Positions 23,753-33,298 of a stretch of 64,000 bases of DNA are shown here, piece by piece. The stretch spans positions 3,138,001 to 3,202,000 of the forward strand of contig NZ_CP133160.1 in NCBI RefSeq assembly GCF_030913365.1, read 5' to 3'. This stretch comes from Stenotrophomonas sp. 24(2023). GTDB lineage: Bacteria; Pseudomonadota; Gammaproteobacteria; Xanthomonadales; Xanthomonadaceae. The notes under the pieces were generated by a model. That model was not told where the DNA came from. It saw only the letters and a list, made by a program, of their open reading frames with translations, and searched no databases. The position numbers and the translations under genes are program-made. The stretch's first letter is position 1; the number at the start of each line of letters is the position of its first letter.

Positions 23753-24691
23753 ATGAACGGGCGGGGTCTGCTTGTCATGGCGGTGCTGTTGGCCGCGTCT
23801 GCCGCCGGCGCGCATGCGCTGTTCGCGGGCGGCGCTGCCATGGCCGCGCATGACCCGGTTCCGGACGAAGATGTCCGTGGCGCGCAGATACGCCCGGGCA
23901 CGCGCATCAGCCCGGCCGACGCCGGTGCCCTGGCCGGTGCGGCGCTGCCGATGCCGCGCGCCGGGGTGCAACCCTTGGGGGCCAAGGCCTACCAGCGGGT
24001 CGGCCTCTACCCGTCGCGGCCCCCGGGGGATGCCCTGACCTATGTGAACCAGCTCAGGTTGCGCTCCGATGCCGGTGACGCCAATGCCACCTACGCGATC
24101 TACCTGACCCTGTGGGATTGCCGCAATGCGCTGTCCGAGGCGGCCGACGGGCAGGTGGAGGCTGCGCGCCGTGTCGGGGCGGAGGCCCAGTTCCTGGCCA
24201 CGTCCGAGCGCTTGCTGCACGAATGCCAGACCCTGATGCTTGACCGTGCGGTCTACCAGGCGCCCTGGCTGGCGATCGCCGCCGCTCAGGGGTCGGAAGA
24301 CGCCATGTATGCCTACGCCCGGGCACCGGAAGAGATCATTGGGCCACTATCTGACGTGATCGGCGAGACTGCAGCCACCGAGGAGTGGAAAAGCACGGCC
24401 GCCGACTACCTGCAGACGCTGGTCAGCAACGGCAACATCAATGGGGTGGCCGGCCTGGCCAGTGCCTACCGGTATGGCGGGGCGGTGGATGTCGATGCCC
24501 TGCTGGCCTATGCCTATGAGCTGACCCTGCAGCGGATCGACCCGGCCTTCACCAGCGAAGATGAGCTGAGTGAGCGGCGGGCCGCGCTGAGCCTCAGCGA
24601 ACAGGCGATGGCCCGGGAACTTTCGAGCAGGATTTACGAACAATGTTGTGTCCCTATGGCAGGGGGAACGCTGGGAGATGGGAATGGGTAA
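23753..24691 (+). CDS. Exported hypothetical protein downstream of the TerY triad
   Basis: 312 residues. The ATG at 23753 gives a clean signal peptide (MNGRGLLVMAVLLAASAAGAHA). The mature part is mostly helical with Ala-rich segments reminiscent of Sel1/TPR-type repeats (DAGDANATYAIYLTLWDC, GSEDAMYAYARAPEE, GNINGVAGLASAYRYGG). The function is unknown, but the arrangement after the triad suggests a periplasmic partner. Its end overlaps the next start by 14 bases. Confidence 0.65.
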   Translation: MNGRGLLVMAVLLAASAAGAHALFAGGAAMAAHDPVPDEDVRGAQIRPGTRISPADAGALAGAALPMPRAGVQPLGAKAYQRVGLYPSRPPGDALTYVNQLRLRSDAGDANATYAIYLTLWDCRNALSEAADGQVEAARRVGAEAQFLATSERLLHECQTLMLDRAVYQAPWLAIAAAQGSEDAMYAYARAPEEIIGPLSDVIGETAATEEWKSTAADYLQTLVSNGNINGVAGLASAYRYGGAVDVDALLAYAYELTLQRIDPAFTSEDELSERRAALSLSEQAMARELSSRIYEQCCVPMAGGTLGDGNG

Positions 24692-25082
24692 GGGAATCAC
24701 GGTGGCGGCGGCCTCGCTGCTGGTCGCCTTCTCGGCAGGGGCGCAGGCCGGTTCGGCAGGCCTGTACACCTGCAATGCCTGCAGTGCGTCGGTTCCGTTC
24801 CCGGAGCCGGCCACGACGGTGTTCCTGAAAAACATCGAGCGCAAGCTCAATGCGCCCATTCCGCGGATCTCCGGCCGGCGCGGGCTGCGCGTGGGCGACA
24901 CCATCGAGGTCTGCAACGGCATCACCTGCGTGGAATACACCTGGCTGGGCCGCGATGACTTCCGGGGCCGGGTGACCTCCACCGTGCTGCCGCCCAACGC
25001 CCGCAGCTCCACCGATGGGCGGCGGGTGATCCGCATCGGGGCCGGCAACGCGCCGGCGCCCGGCCCGACCGGCGGGCGCTGA
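24678..25082 (+). CDS. Small secreted cysteine-containing protein
   Basis: 134 residues with a signal peptide (MGMGKGITVAAASLLVAFSAGAQA). Four cysteines follow: YTCNACSAS and EVCNGITCVEYTW, enough for two disulfides. The rest is strand-rich (VGDTIEVC, RGRVTSTVLPP). An in-frame ATG at 24684 is an alternative start. It overlaps the preceding gene end and so is part of the same transcript. No family recognised. Confidence 0.6.
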   Translation: MGMGKGITVAAASLLVAFSAGAQAGSAGLYTCNACSASVPFPEPATTVFLKNIERKLNAPIPRISGRRGLRVGDTIEVCNGITCVEYTWLGRDDFRGRVTSTVLPPNARSSTDGRRVIRIGAGNAPAPGPTGGR

Positions 25083-25142
25083 GGGGCCGGGGCGGTGACA
25101 GGCCCATGACAGGGCGCTCCGCCCGGCCCGCGCGCACCCCGC

Positions 25143-25159
25143 TGCGACAACGTGTCGCA
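25143..25159. promoter_or_regulatory. Palindrome TGCGACA-N3-TGTCGCA before cyoA
   Basis: A perfect 7-base inverted repeat around a three-base centre, about 180 bases upstream of the cyo operon start in a 259-base non-coding gap. It could be a binding site for a dimeric regulator of the terminal oxidase. AT-rich bases (CTTAAATGC, TAAAATTG) closer to the gene may form the promoter. Confidence 0.35.
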
Positions 25160-25341
25160 GGCCGAATCGGGTCATTCATGCGCCCGATCATTGTCAATGC
25201 CTTTCTTAAATGCTCGGTGACGGCCTAAAATTGAAAGGCTGACTCACCCCACCTTCCTGCCGGGCCCTTGGACCGGTGGGACCGGCTTTGGCCGGATCAG
25301 GCAGGGCGGGGAACGGCATTCCCTCGCAATTGGATCGACCG

Positions 25342-26451
25342 ATGATTCCGTTGAAAACCCTTGGGCGCTGGTTGCGCCCGGGCCTGTTGTTCGCGTTGCT
25401 GGTGATGCTCACCGGTTGCGACGCCGTGGCCATCCTCAATCCGAAGGGCCAGATCGGCCAGGATGAGAAGACCCTGCTGATCACGGCCACCGTGCTGATG
25501 CTGCTGGTCGTCATCCCGGTCATCATCATGACCCTGGTCTTCGCGTGGAAATACCGCGCTTCCAACACCAAGGCCCGTTACGAGCCCAACTGGTCGCATT
25601 CCACCGCGATCGAAGTGGTGGTCTGGTCGATCCCCTGCATGATCGTGCTGGTGCTGGCCGTGCTGACCTGGCGCTCCTCGCATGCGCTGGACCCGTACCG
25701 CCCGCTGGATTCGGACGTCAAGCCGGTCACCATCGAGGCGATCTCGCTGGACTGGAAGTGGCTGTTCATCTATCCGGAAGAGAAGGTGGCGGTCGTCAAC
25801 GAGATCAAGTTCCCGGTCAACACCCCGCTGAACTTCAAGATCACCTCCGACACGGTGATGAATGCGTTCTTCATCCCGCACCTGGGCAGCATGATCTATT
25901 CGATGGCGGCGATGGAGACCAAGCTCCACCTGATCGCCAACGAGACCGGTGAATTCCCGGGCATGTCCTCGCACTACAGCGGCGCGGGCTTCGCCAAGAT
26001 GCACTTCACCGCCTACTCGGTCACCGATGCCGAATACCAGCAGTGGCTGGCCCAGGTGCGTGCCGGCAAGGACACCCTGGACCAGGGCACCTTCAAGGCG
26101 CTGGGTGAAGCGAAGAATTCCGAGTGGTACCCGGTGACCTACTACGGCAAGGTTGAAGAAGGCCTGTTCGGCTGGGTTCTTGCCAAGCACATGGGCAACA
26201 ACCGCCACTACGGCATGAAGCATGACCACGCCGCGATGTCCCACGACGCCGCCGGCCACGAAGGTCACGATGCCGCCGCCGCCGGCCATGAAGGCCATGC
26301 CGCGATGGATGGCATGCAGGGCATGGAAGGCATGGACCACCATGAAGGCCACGCTGCCGCCGAAGCCGTCGGCGATGCGCAGCCGGCCGAACACAACGCA
26401 GACGAGCACGCGGCAGCCGGCCATGCCGGTCACGCGGGCTCGGGAGAATGA
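25342..26451 (+). CDS. cyoA: Cytochrome bo3 ubiquinol oxidase subunit II
   Basis: 369 residues. It has a lipoprotein signal with lipobox LTGC (Cys26), two membrane spans (about 45-65 and 85-105), then a periplasmic cupredoxin domain ([35 protein letters not shown]). The two-copper (CuA) ligands are missing, as expected for a quinol oxidase. Unusually, about 70 residues at the C-terminus form a His/Met-rich tail with repeated GHEGH and DHH motifs, which could bind Cu or other metal. It is the first gene of cyoABCD, overlapping cyoB by four bases. Confidence 0.93.
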   Translation: MIPLKTLGRWLRPGLLFALLVMLTGCDAVAILNPKGQIGQDEKTLLITATVLMLLVVIPVIIMTLVFAWKYRASNTKARYEPNWSHSTAIEVVVWSIPCMIVLVLAVLTWRSSHALDPYRPLDSDVKPVTIEAISLDWKWLFIYPEEKVAVVNEIKFPVNTPLNFKITSDTVMNAFFIPHLGSMIYSMAAMETKLHLIANETGEFPGMSSHYSGAGFAKMHFTAYSVTDAEYQQWLAQVRAGKDTLDQGTFKALGEAKNSEWYPVTYYGKVEEGLFGWVLAKHMGNNRHYGMKHDHAAMSHDAAGHEGHDAAAAGHEGHAAMDGMQGMEGMDHHEGHAAAEAVGDAQPAEHNADEHAAAGHAGHAGSGE

Positions 26452-28451
26452 ACATGCTGGGAAAACTCTCTATTGAGTCGATCCCCCACGATCCGATCGT
26501 CCTGACGACGTTGATCGGTGCGATTCTTGGTGGCCTGGGCGTTGTCGCCCTGATCACCAAGTTCAAGCTGTGGGGTTACCTGTGGAAGGAGTGGTTCACC
26601 TCGGTGGACCACAAGAAGATCGGCGTGATGTACCTCATCGTCGCCTTCGTCATGCTGCTGCGCGGCTTCTCCGACGCGATCATGATGCGTACCCAGCAGG
26701 CCATCGCCGTCGGCGGGTCCGAGGGTTACCTGCCGCCGCACCACTACGACCAGATCTTCACCGCCCACGGCGTGATCATGATCTTCTTCGTGGCGATGCC
26801 GCTGATCACCGGCCTGATGAACCTGGCCGTGCCGCTGCAGATCGGTGCGCGCGACGTCGCGTTCCCGTTCGTGAACTCGCTCAGCTTCTGGCTGTTCGTG
26901 TCCGGTGCGGTGCTGATCATGCTGTCGCTGTGGATCGGTGAATTCGCCGCGACCGGCTGGCTGGCGTTCCCGCCATTGTCGGGCATCGAATACAGTCCAA
27001 GCGTCGGCATGGACTACTACATCTGGGGACTACAGGTTGCAGGCCTGGGCACCACGCTGAGCGGTATCAACTTCTTCATCACCATCCTGAAGATGCGTAC
27101 CCCCAGCATGAAGCTGATGCAGATGCCGGTGTTCACCTGGACCGCCCTGGTGACCAACGTGCTGATCGTCGCCGCCTTCCCGGTGCTGACCATCACCCTG
27201 GTGCTGCTGACCCTGGACCGTTACCTGGGCACGCACTTCTTCACCAATGACGGTGGCGGCAACGCCATGCTGTACATCAACCTGATCTGGATCTGGGGCC
27301 ACCCGGAGGTGTACATCCTGGTCCTGCCGGCGTTCGGTGTGTTCTCCGAAGTCATCGCGACCTTCTCGCGCAAGGCGCTGTTCGGCTACAAGGGCATGGT
27401 CTACGCCACCGCCTGCATCGGCGTGCTGTCGTTCATCGTGTGGCTGCACCACTTCTTCACCATGGGCTCGGGTGCCAACGTCAATGCCTTCTTCGGCATC
27501 ACGACGATGATCATCTCGATCCCCACCGGCGTGAAGATCTTCAACTGGCTGTTCACCATGTTCCGCGGCCGCGTGCACTTCACCACTCCGGTGCTGTGGA
27601 CCATCGGCTTCATGATCACCTTCGTCATCGGCGGCATGACCGGCGTGATGCTGGCGATTCCGGCCATCGACTTCGTGCTGCACAACAGCCTGTTCCTGAT
27701 CGCCCACTTCCACAACGTCATCATCGGCGGCGTGGTGTTCGGCATGTTCGCCGGCATCACCTACTGGTGGCCCAAGATGTTCGGCTTCCGCCTGAACGAA
27801 ACCTGGGGCAAGCGTGCGTTCTGGTGCTGGTTCATCGGCTTCTACGTGACCTTCATGCCGATGTACGCGCTGGGCTTCATGGGCATGACCCGCCGCATGC
27901 AGAGCACGGTCAACCCGGCCTACGAACCGCTGCTGCTGATCGCCGCGGCCGGTGCGTTCATCGTCGGCGCCGGCATCCTGTGCCAGATCATCCAGGTCTA
28001 CGTGTCCATCCGCGACCGCAAGAAGACCGCCGACCTGACCGGCGACCCGTGGGATGCCCGTACGCTGGAATGGGAAACCTCTTCGCCGCCGGCCTTCTAC
28101 AACTTCGGCGCGCTGCCGGAAGTCACCGATCTGGACGATTTCTGGCACCGCAAGCAGCGTGGTGAAGCCTGGCCGAAGCCGGCCAAGTACACCGACATCC
28201 ACATGCCGCGCAACACCGGCACGGGCGTGGTCATCGGTGCCTTCAGCCTGGTGTTCGGCTTTGCGATGATCTGGCACATCTGGTGGCTGGCCATCATCGG
28301 CTTCGTCGGCATGATCGCCACGTTCATCTACCGCACCTTCGACCAGGACGTGGACTACTGGGTCCCGGCCGCCGAGGTGGAACGCATCGAGAACGAACAC
28401 CGCAAGCACCTGGAAGCCCAGGGCCTGGTGAAGTCGGAGCTGAAGGCATGA
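26448..28451 (+). CDS. cyoB: Cytochrome bo3 ubiquinol oxidase subunit I
   Basis: 667 residues, the size of E. coli CyoB, with about 15 membrane spans. The heme-copper site is intact: WGHPEVYI (His and cross-linked Tyr), LHHFFTMG (two CuB His), and [17 protein letters not shown] (heme ligands). It oxidises ubiquinol, reduces O2 to water and pumps protons. The ATG overlaps the cyoA stop. Confidence 0.96.
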   Translation: MNMLGKLSIESIPHDPIVLTTLIGAILGGLGVVALITKFKLWGYLWKEWFTSVDHKKIGVMYLIVAFVMLLRGFSDAIMMRTQQAIAVGGSEGYLPPHHYDQIFTAHGVIMIFFVAMPLITGLMNLAVPLQIGARDVAFPFVNSLSFWLFVSGAVLIMLSLWIGEFAATGWLAFPPLSGIEYSPSVGMDYYIWGLQVAGLGTTLSGINFFITILKMRTPSMKLMQMPVFTWTALVTNVLIVAAFPVLTITLVLLTLDRYLGTHFFTNDGGGNAMLYINLIWIWGHPEVYILVLPAFGVFSEVIATFSRKALFGYKGMVYATACIGVLSFIVWLHHFFTMGSGANVNAFFGITTMIISIPTGVKIFNWLFTMFRGRVHFTTPVLWTIGFMITFVIGGMTGVMLAIPAIDFVLHNSLFLIAHFHNVIIGGVVFGMFAGITYWWPKMFGFRLNETWGKRAFWCWFIGFYVTFMPMYALGFMGMTRRMQSTVNPAYEPLLLIAAAGAFIVGAGILCQIIQVYVSIRDRKKTADLTGDPWDARTLEWETSSPPAFYNFGALPEVTDLDDFWHRKQRGEAWPKPAKYTDIHMPRNTGTGVVIGAFSLVFGFAMIWHIWWLAIIGFVGMIATFIYRTFDQDVDYWVPAAEVERIENEHRKHLEAQGLVKSELKA

Positions 28452-29086
28452 GCACCAATACCTCGACCCTGAGCCACGGGCACGCCGCGCATGCGGCGGC
28501 CCATGGCCATGACGACCACGAGCACCACGACACCGGCGGCAACACCGTCTTCGGTTTCTGGGTGTACCTGATGAGCGACTGCCTCATCTTCGCCTCGCTG
28601 TTTGCCACCTACGTGGTGCTGATGGGCGGCACCGACGGCGGCCCGGGTCCGAAGGACCTGTTCGAACTGCCGTTCGTGGCGTGGGAAACCGCACTGCTGC
28701 TGACGTCCTCGCTGACCTTCGGCCTGGGCATGATCGCCCTGCACCGCAAGCAGGTCGGCCAGATGTACCTGTGGCTGGCGATCACCTGGCTGCTGGGCTT
28801 CGGCTTCATGTGCATGGAAGTCTATGAATTCCATCACCTGATCCATCAGGGCTACGGTCCGGACCGCAGTGCCTTCCTGTCGGCGTTCTTCGCCCTGGTC
28901 GGCACCCACGGCCTGCACGTCAGCGCCGGCCTGCTGTGGCTGCTGGTGATGTTCGTGCAGCTGAAGAAGTACGGCCTGACGCCCACCAACAAGACCCGCA
29001 TGGCGTGCCTGAGCCTGTTCTGGCACTTCCTGGACCTGATCTGGATCGGCGTGTTCTCCGTCGTCTACCTCAATGGAGCGCTGTAA
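28448..29086 (+). CDS. cyoC: Cytochrome bo3 ubiquinol oxidase subunit III
   Basis: 212 residues with about five membrane spans ([22 protein letters not shown] is the typical first). The N-terminus has a His-rich stretch ([19 protein letters not shown]) not seen in the E. coli protein, echoing the cyoA tail. The [14 protein letters not shown] motif is characteristic of subunit III. It starts with ATGA overlap with cyoB. Confidence 0.95.
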   Translation: MSTNTSTLSHGHAAHAAAHGHDDHEHHDTGGNTVFGFWVYLMSDCLIFASLFATYVVLMGGTDGGPGPKDLFELPFVAWETALLLTSSLTFGLGMIALHRKQVGQMYLWLAITWLLGFGFMCMEVYEFHHLIHQGYGPDRSAFLSAFFALVGTHGLHVSAGLLWLLVMFVQLKKYGLTPTNKTRMACLSLFWHFLDLIWIGVFSVVYLNGAL

Positions 29087-29427
29087 TGGCACATGACAAC
29101 CATGCACACGACCATGGCGCCGGCGGCGAAAGCCACGGCAGCGTGAAGTCGTACCTGATCGGCTTCGTGCTGGCGGTGGTGCTGACCGTCATCCCGTTCT
29201 GGATGGTGATGTCGGGCAACTTCTCCGCAGGCGTCAACGGCGTGGTCATCGCGATCACCGCCGTGCTGCAGATGCTGGTGCACCTGGTGTTCTTCCTGCA
29301 CCTGGACCGCTCCTCGGAGAGCCGCTGGAACGTCAACGCGGCGGCCTTCACCGTCGTGGTGATCGGCATCATCGTGGCCGGCACCCTGTGGGTCATGCAC
29401 AACATGAACGTGCACATGATGCACTGA
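29086..29427 (+). CDS. cyoD: Cytochrome bo3 ubiquinol oxidase subunit IV
   Basis: 113 residues with three membrane spans (SYLIGFVLAVVLTVIPFWMVM, GVVIAITAVLQMLVHLVFFLH, NAAAFTVVVIGIIVAGTLWVMHN). Another His-rich start ([14 protein letters not shown]) is present. Subunit IV helps assemble the CuB site. The ATG overlaps the cyoC stop by one base. No cyoE follows; the operon ends at the terminator. Confidence 0.93.
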   Translation: MAHDNHAHDHGAGGESHGSVKSYLIGFVLAVVLTVIPFWMVMSGNFSAGVNGVVIAITAVLQMLVHLVFFLHLDRSSESRWNVNAAAFTVVVIGIIVAGTLWVMHNMNVHMMH

Positions 29428-29448
29428 CGTCCTTGCGACGTTGCCACG

Positions 29449-29478
29449 CAGAAAGGCCGCCTCCGGGCGGCCTTTCTG
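29449..29478 (+). terminator. Rho-independent terminator of cyoABCD
   Basis: CAGAAAGGCCGCC and its complement GGCGGCCTTTCTG enclose a four-base loop, followed by TTT. It lies 22 bases after the cyoD stop. Confidence 0.88.
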
Positions 29479-29513
29479 TTTGTGGGACGTTTCCTGTTGG
29501 CGTTGGGGCGAGA

Positions 29514-29607
29514 GCATCCACGCATGGCGTGGATCTACCAGTGCGTGCGCCCGGCCGCGGTCGTTCCGGGCCATGGCGCCCGGTAGTGCCAGGCCATGCC
29601 TGGCAGG
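29514..29607. repeat. Two GTAG-type REP palindromes
   Basis: GCATCCACGCATGGCGTGGATCTAC (29514-29538) is one imperfect hairpin with GTAG reading on the minus strand. GGTAGTGCCAGGCCATGCCTGGCAGG (29582-29607) is a second of a different subtype. They sit in the gap between convergent cyoD and the GGDEF-EAL gene. Confidence 0.65.
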
Positions 29608-29608
29608 C

Positions 29609-31666
29609 TTACCCCATCGTGCGCAGAAAATCGTCCGCGGCCATCGGCCGGCCCAGGTGGTAGCCCTGCAGCTGGTCGCAGCCCAGCGCGCTCAGGTAAT
29701 CACGCTGTGCCTGGGTCTCCACGCCCTCGGCCACGACCTGCAACTGCAGCGTGCGGCCCAGCGCGATGATCGAGGACACGATGGCGGCATCCTCCTCGTT
29801 GCGTTCCAGGTCGTGCACGAAGGCGCGGTCGATCTTCAGTTCGGTCGCCGGCATGCGCTTGAGGTACAGCAGGCTCGAATAGCCCGTGCCGAAATCATCG
29901 ATGGCGATGTGCACGCCCATCGCCGACAGGGCATTGAGGATCGCCAGGCTGGCCTCCACATCGCGCATCGCCGTGGTTTCGGTGATTTCCAGCGTCAGCT
30001 TCTGCGGGGCGATGCCATGCCGCTGCAGCGTGGCCTGCACGCTGTCCAGCAGCGAAGGGGACGTGAACTGCAGCGGTGACAGGTTCACCGCCATCGTCCA
30101 TTCCGGGTGGCCTGCATCATGCCAGCAGCGCAGCTGGGCACAGGCACGGTCCAGTACCCAGTCGCCGATCGGCAGGATCAGGCCGCTGCGTTCGGCGATG
30201 GGAATGAACACATCCGGTGTCAGCAGCCCCAGTTCCGGGTGCTGCCAGCGCAGCAGGGCCTCGGCCCCGGTGGTGGGCAGGCCGGCCGCCGGGAACTTAG
30301 GCTGGTAGTGCAGCAGCAGTTCCCTGCGGGCGATCGCGCGGCGCAGGTCCTGCAGCAGGCGCAGCTGGCGGTTGGCGCTGACCTGCATCGAGGGGGTGAA
30401 GAAGGTGTAGCCGTTCCGGCCGCCCTGCTTGGTGTGGTACATCGCCGCATCGGCATGGGCCATGAGCTCGCGTTCCCCGGCCGCATCGTCCGGGTACAGG
30501 GCGATGCCCAGGCTGGCACTGACCTGCAGTTCGGCCGCATCGACCACGAACGGCTCGGCCACGGCGGCGATGAGGCGTTCGGCCACCACCACCGCATCGT
30601 CCGGGGCCTCGATGGCCAGCACGATCACGAACTCGTCACCGCCGAGCCGGGCGAAGGTGTCCTGCGGCCGCAGCAGCGCGCCCACGCGGCGCGCCACCGC
30701 CACCAGCAGGCGGTCGCCGATCTGGTGCCCGTAGGCATCGTTGACCGCCTTGAAACCGTCCAGGTCGCAGAACATCACCGCCACGGCATGCTGCTGGCGC
30801 CGCGCTTCCTCGATGGCCTGCTCGATGCGGTCCTGCAGCAGCATGCGGTTGGGCAGCTGGGTCAGGGGGTCGTGCAGTGCCGCCTGCAGCAGCTTGTGGT
30901 TCGCACTGGCCAGCGAATCGGCCAGCACGCCGGTACGCATGCGCATCTGCCGGTCGAACAGCGAGGCCACCAGTGCGATGCCCAGCGTGGCGACCGTGGT
31001 GACGATCACCAGCACGGCCAGCCACTGCGCATCCAGGCCGCCATCGCCGACCGCGCCGCAGATGCTGCCCGCCGGGAAGCGGGCGGCGGCCATGCCGGTG
31101 TAGTGCATGCCGACGATGGCCAGGCCCATCACCAGCGATGCCAGTGCGCGCAGGCGCACGGTGTTGCGTGCTTCCACGCGCAGCCGGAACGCGATCCACA
31201 GCGCGGCGCCAGCGGCCAGCATGGCCACCACGATCGAGGCGATGAACCAGCCCGGGTGGTAGTCGATGCCTGGCTGCATGCGCATGGCGGCCATGCCCAG
31301 GTAGTGCATGCAGGCGATGCCCAGCCCGATCAGCACCGCACCGGCCGCCAACCGGCGCCGGGGCAGGACCGGGCGTGAGACCAGCCATAGCGCGAAGGCC
31401 GACGCGCCGATCGAGACCAGCAGCGAATAGCCGGTGATGGCCAGGTCGTAACCCACCGGAATGGGCAGGTCGAAGGCCAGCATGCCGATGAAGTGCATCG
31501 ACCAGATGCCCAGGCCCATCGCGGCGGCACCGCCGGCCAGCCACCAGCGGGCGACCCTGCCGGTGCTGGTGGCCAGGCGGCCGGCCATGTCCAGGGCGGT
31601 GTAGGAAGCCAGGATCGCCACCAGCAGGGAAAAAGCGACCAGGCTCTGGCTGTAGCTGCCAGTCAT
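29609..31666 (-). CDS. MHYT-GGDEF-EAL cyclic di-GMP protein
   Basis: 685 residues. The N-terminus has about seven membrane spans with three MHYT-type motifs (MHFIGM, MHYLGM, MHYTGM), thought to sense oxygen, CO or NO through copper. A GGDEF domain with intact LGGDEFVIVL (and CDLDGFKAVND) follows, then an EAL domain with AEALLRW, VNLSPLQF, LEITETTAM, DDFGTGYSSLLYLKRMP and LKIDRAFV. All catalytic residues of both domains appear present, so it could make and break c-di-GMP. It is transcribed convergently with cyo and divergently from radA. Confidence 0.92.
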   Translation of the reverse strand: MTGSYSQSLVAFSLLVAILASYTALDMAGRLATSTGRVARWWLAGGAAAMGLGIWSMHFIGMLAFDLPIPVGYDLAITGYSLLVSIGASAFALWLVSRPVLPRRRLAAGAVLIGLGIACMHYLGMAAMRMQPGIDYHPGWFIASIVVAMLAAGAALWIAFRLRVEARNTVRLRALASLVMGLAIVGMHYTGMAAARFPAGSICGAVGDGGLDAQWLAVLVIVTTVATLGIALVASLFDRQMRMRTGVLADSLASANHKLLQAALHDPLTQLPNRMLLQDRIEQAIEEARRQQHAVAVMFCDLDGFKAVNDAYGHQIGDRLLVAVARRVGALLRPQDTFARLGGDEFVIVLAIEAPDDAVVVAERLIAAVAEPFVVDAAELQVSASLGIALYPDDAAGERELMAHADAAMYHTKQGGRNGYTFFTPSMQVSANRQLRLLQDLRRAIARRELLLHYQPKFPAAGLPTTGAEALLRWQHPELGLLTPDVFIPIAERSGLILPIGDWVLDRACAQLRCWHDAGHPEWTMAVNLSPLQFTSPSLLDSVQATLQRHGIAPQKLTLEITETTAMRDVEASLAILNALSAMGVHIAIDDFGTGYSSLLYLKRMPATELKIDRAFVHDLERNEEDAAIVSSIIALGRTLQLQVVAEGVETQAQRDYLSALGCDQLQGYHLGRPMAADDFLRTMG

Positions 31667-31812
31667 CAGGGTTCCAGGTTCGGGAAAAAGGGGCGCCGGG
31701 GCGCTTGTCCGCCCCCGCTATCGGCGGAAAGGGCGGGGCCTTGAGGGTCGCAGCGGTTGCGACCGGGCTCGGCTATCCTGCCACGCACCCCCCAGCAGCA
31801 GGAAACTCCCCG

Positions 31813-33189
31813 ATGGCCAAAGCCCGCACCGCGTATGTCTGCAATGAATGCGGCGCCGAGTACAGCAAGTGGCAGGGGCAGTGCACCGAATGCAATGCCT
31901 GGAACGCGCTGTCGGAAATCGTGCTGGAGCCGGCGGCCGCGGCCAAGGCACCGGCGGCACGGCGCAGCGGCTGGGCGGGCAAGGTGGACCCGCCGAAGAT
32001 CACGGCGCTCAAGGACGTGGAACAGACCGAACACCGCCGGGTCAGCACCGGCATCGGTGAATTCGACCGCGTGCTGGGGGGCGGCCTGGTGGAGGGCGCG
32101 GTGGTGCTGGTCGGTGGCGACCCGGGCATCGGCAAGTCCACGCTGCTGCTGCAGGCGGTGGCGAAGATGGCCGCCGAACTGCCGGTGCTGTACGTCACCG
32201 GCGAGGAATCGCTGGCGCAGGTGGCTGGCCGCGCGCACCGGCTGGAACTGCCGCTGGACGGCGTCAACGCGCTGGCCGAGACCGGTATCGAATCCATCCT
32301 GCAGCATGCGTCCAAGGCGGGGCCGCGCCTGATCGTGGCCGATTCGGTGCAGACCCTGTGGACCGAATCGCTGACCGCCGCACCCGGCTCGGTCAGCCAG
32401 GTGCGCGAGAGTGCGGCCCGGCTGGTCCGTTTCGCCAAGGAGACCGGCACGGCCGTGTTCCTGGTCGGCCATGTCACCAAGGAGGGCGGCATCGCGGGGC
32501 CTCGCGTGCTGGAGCACATGGTCGATGCGGTGCTGTATTTCGAGGGCGAAAGCGGCAGCCGTTTCCGCCTGCTGCGCGCGTTCAAGAACCGTTTCGGTGC
32601 GGTCAACGAGCTGGGCGTGTTCGCCATGGGGGACAAGGGCCTGAAGGAAGTCTCCAACCCGTCGGCCATCTTCCTGTCCGGCGGCAGTACCCACCAGCCG
32701 GGCAGCTGCGTGATGGTCACCCGCGAAGGCACGCGCCCGCTGCTGGTGGAAGTCCAGGCGCTGGTCGATGCCTCGCCGCTGTCCAATCCGCGCCGCGTGG
32801 CCGTGGGCCTGGAACAGAACCGGCTGGCCATGCTGCTGGCGGTGCTGCACCGCCATGGTGGCGTGCTGGTCGGCGACCAGGATGTGTTCGTCAACGTGGT
32901 CGGCGGCATCCGCGTGCAGGAGACCGCTGCCGATCTGCCGGTGCTGCTGGCGGTGCTGTCCTCGTTGCAGGACCGTCCGCTGGCGGAGAAGACCATTGCC
33001 TTCGGTGAGATCGGCCTGTCCGGCGAGATCCGGCCGGTGCCCAATGGCGAGGACCGCCTGCGCGAAGCTGCCACCCATGGCTTCAAGCGCGCCATCGTGC
33101 CCAAGGCCAATGCCCCCAAGGGCGGAAGCGTGAAGGGCATGGAAGTGATTGCGGTCGAGCGCCTGTCCGAGGCCATCGACGCGGCCTGA
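31813..33189 (+). CDS. radA: DNA repair protein RadA
   Basis: 458 residues with the expected order: a four-cysteine zinc finger (CNECGAEYSKWQGQCTECNAW), Walker A GGDPGIGKSTLL, the KNRFG motif (FKNRFGAVNELG) and a C-terminal Lon-like domain (SAIFLSGG, ISLGEIGLSGEIRPV type). It processes branched recombination intermediates. The ATG is preceded by AGGAAACTCCCCG. Confidence 0.95.
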   Translation: MAKARTAYVCNECGAEYSKWQGQCTECNAWNALSEIVLEPAAAAKAPAARRSGWAGKVDPPKITALKDVEQTEHRRVSTGIGEFDRVLGGGLVEGAVVLVGGDPGIGKSTLLLQAVAKMAAELPVLYVTGEESLAQVAGRAHRLELPLDGVNALAETGIESILQHASKAGPRLIVADSVQTLWTESLTAAPGSVSQVRESAARLVRFAKETGTAVFLVGHVTKEGGIAGPRVLEHMVDAVLYFEGESGSRFRLLRAFKNRFGAVNELGVFAMGDKGLKEVSNPSAIFLSGGSTHQPGSCVMVTREGTRPLLVEVQALVDASPLSNPRRVAVGLEQNRLAMLLAVLHRHGGVLVGDQDVFVNVVGGIRVQETAADLPVLLAVLSSLQDRPLAEKTIAFGEIGLSGEIRPVPNGEDRLREAATHGFKRAIVPKANAPKGGSVKGMEVIAVERLSEAIDAA

Positions 33190-33298
33190 CCGGGGGAATG
33201 CGGTTGCCGGCACGACACCGCTCAGCTGGCCTGTGCTAGTTTTCCCGGCTCGATGAAGGCGGTTGTGGCGCCTTCCGTGGCAAGGAGTAACCGATCGC

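Noticed and set aside
25297-26433. 378-codon minus-strand frame over cyoA
   Set aside because: Antisense shadow; its His/Val-rich composition simply mirrors cyoA codons.
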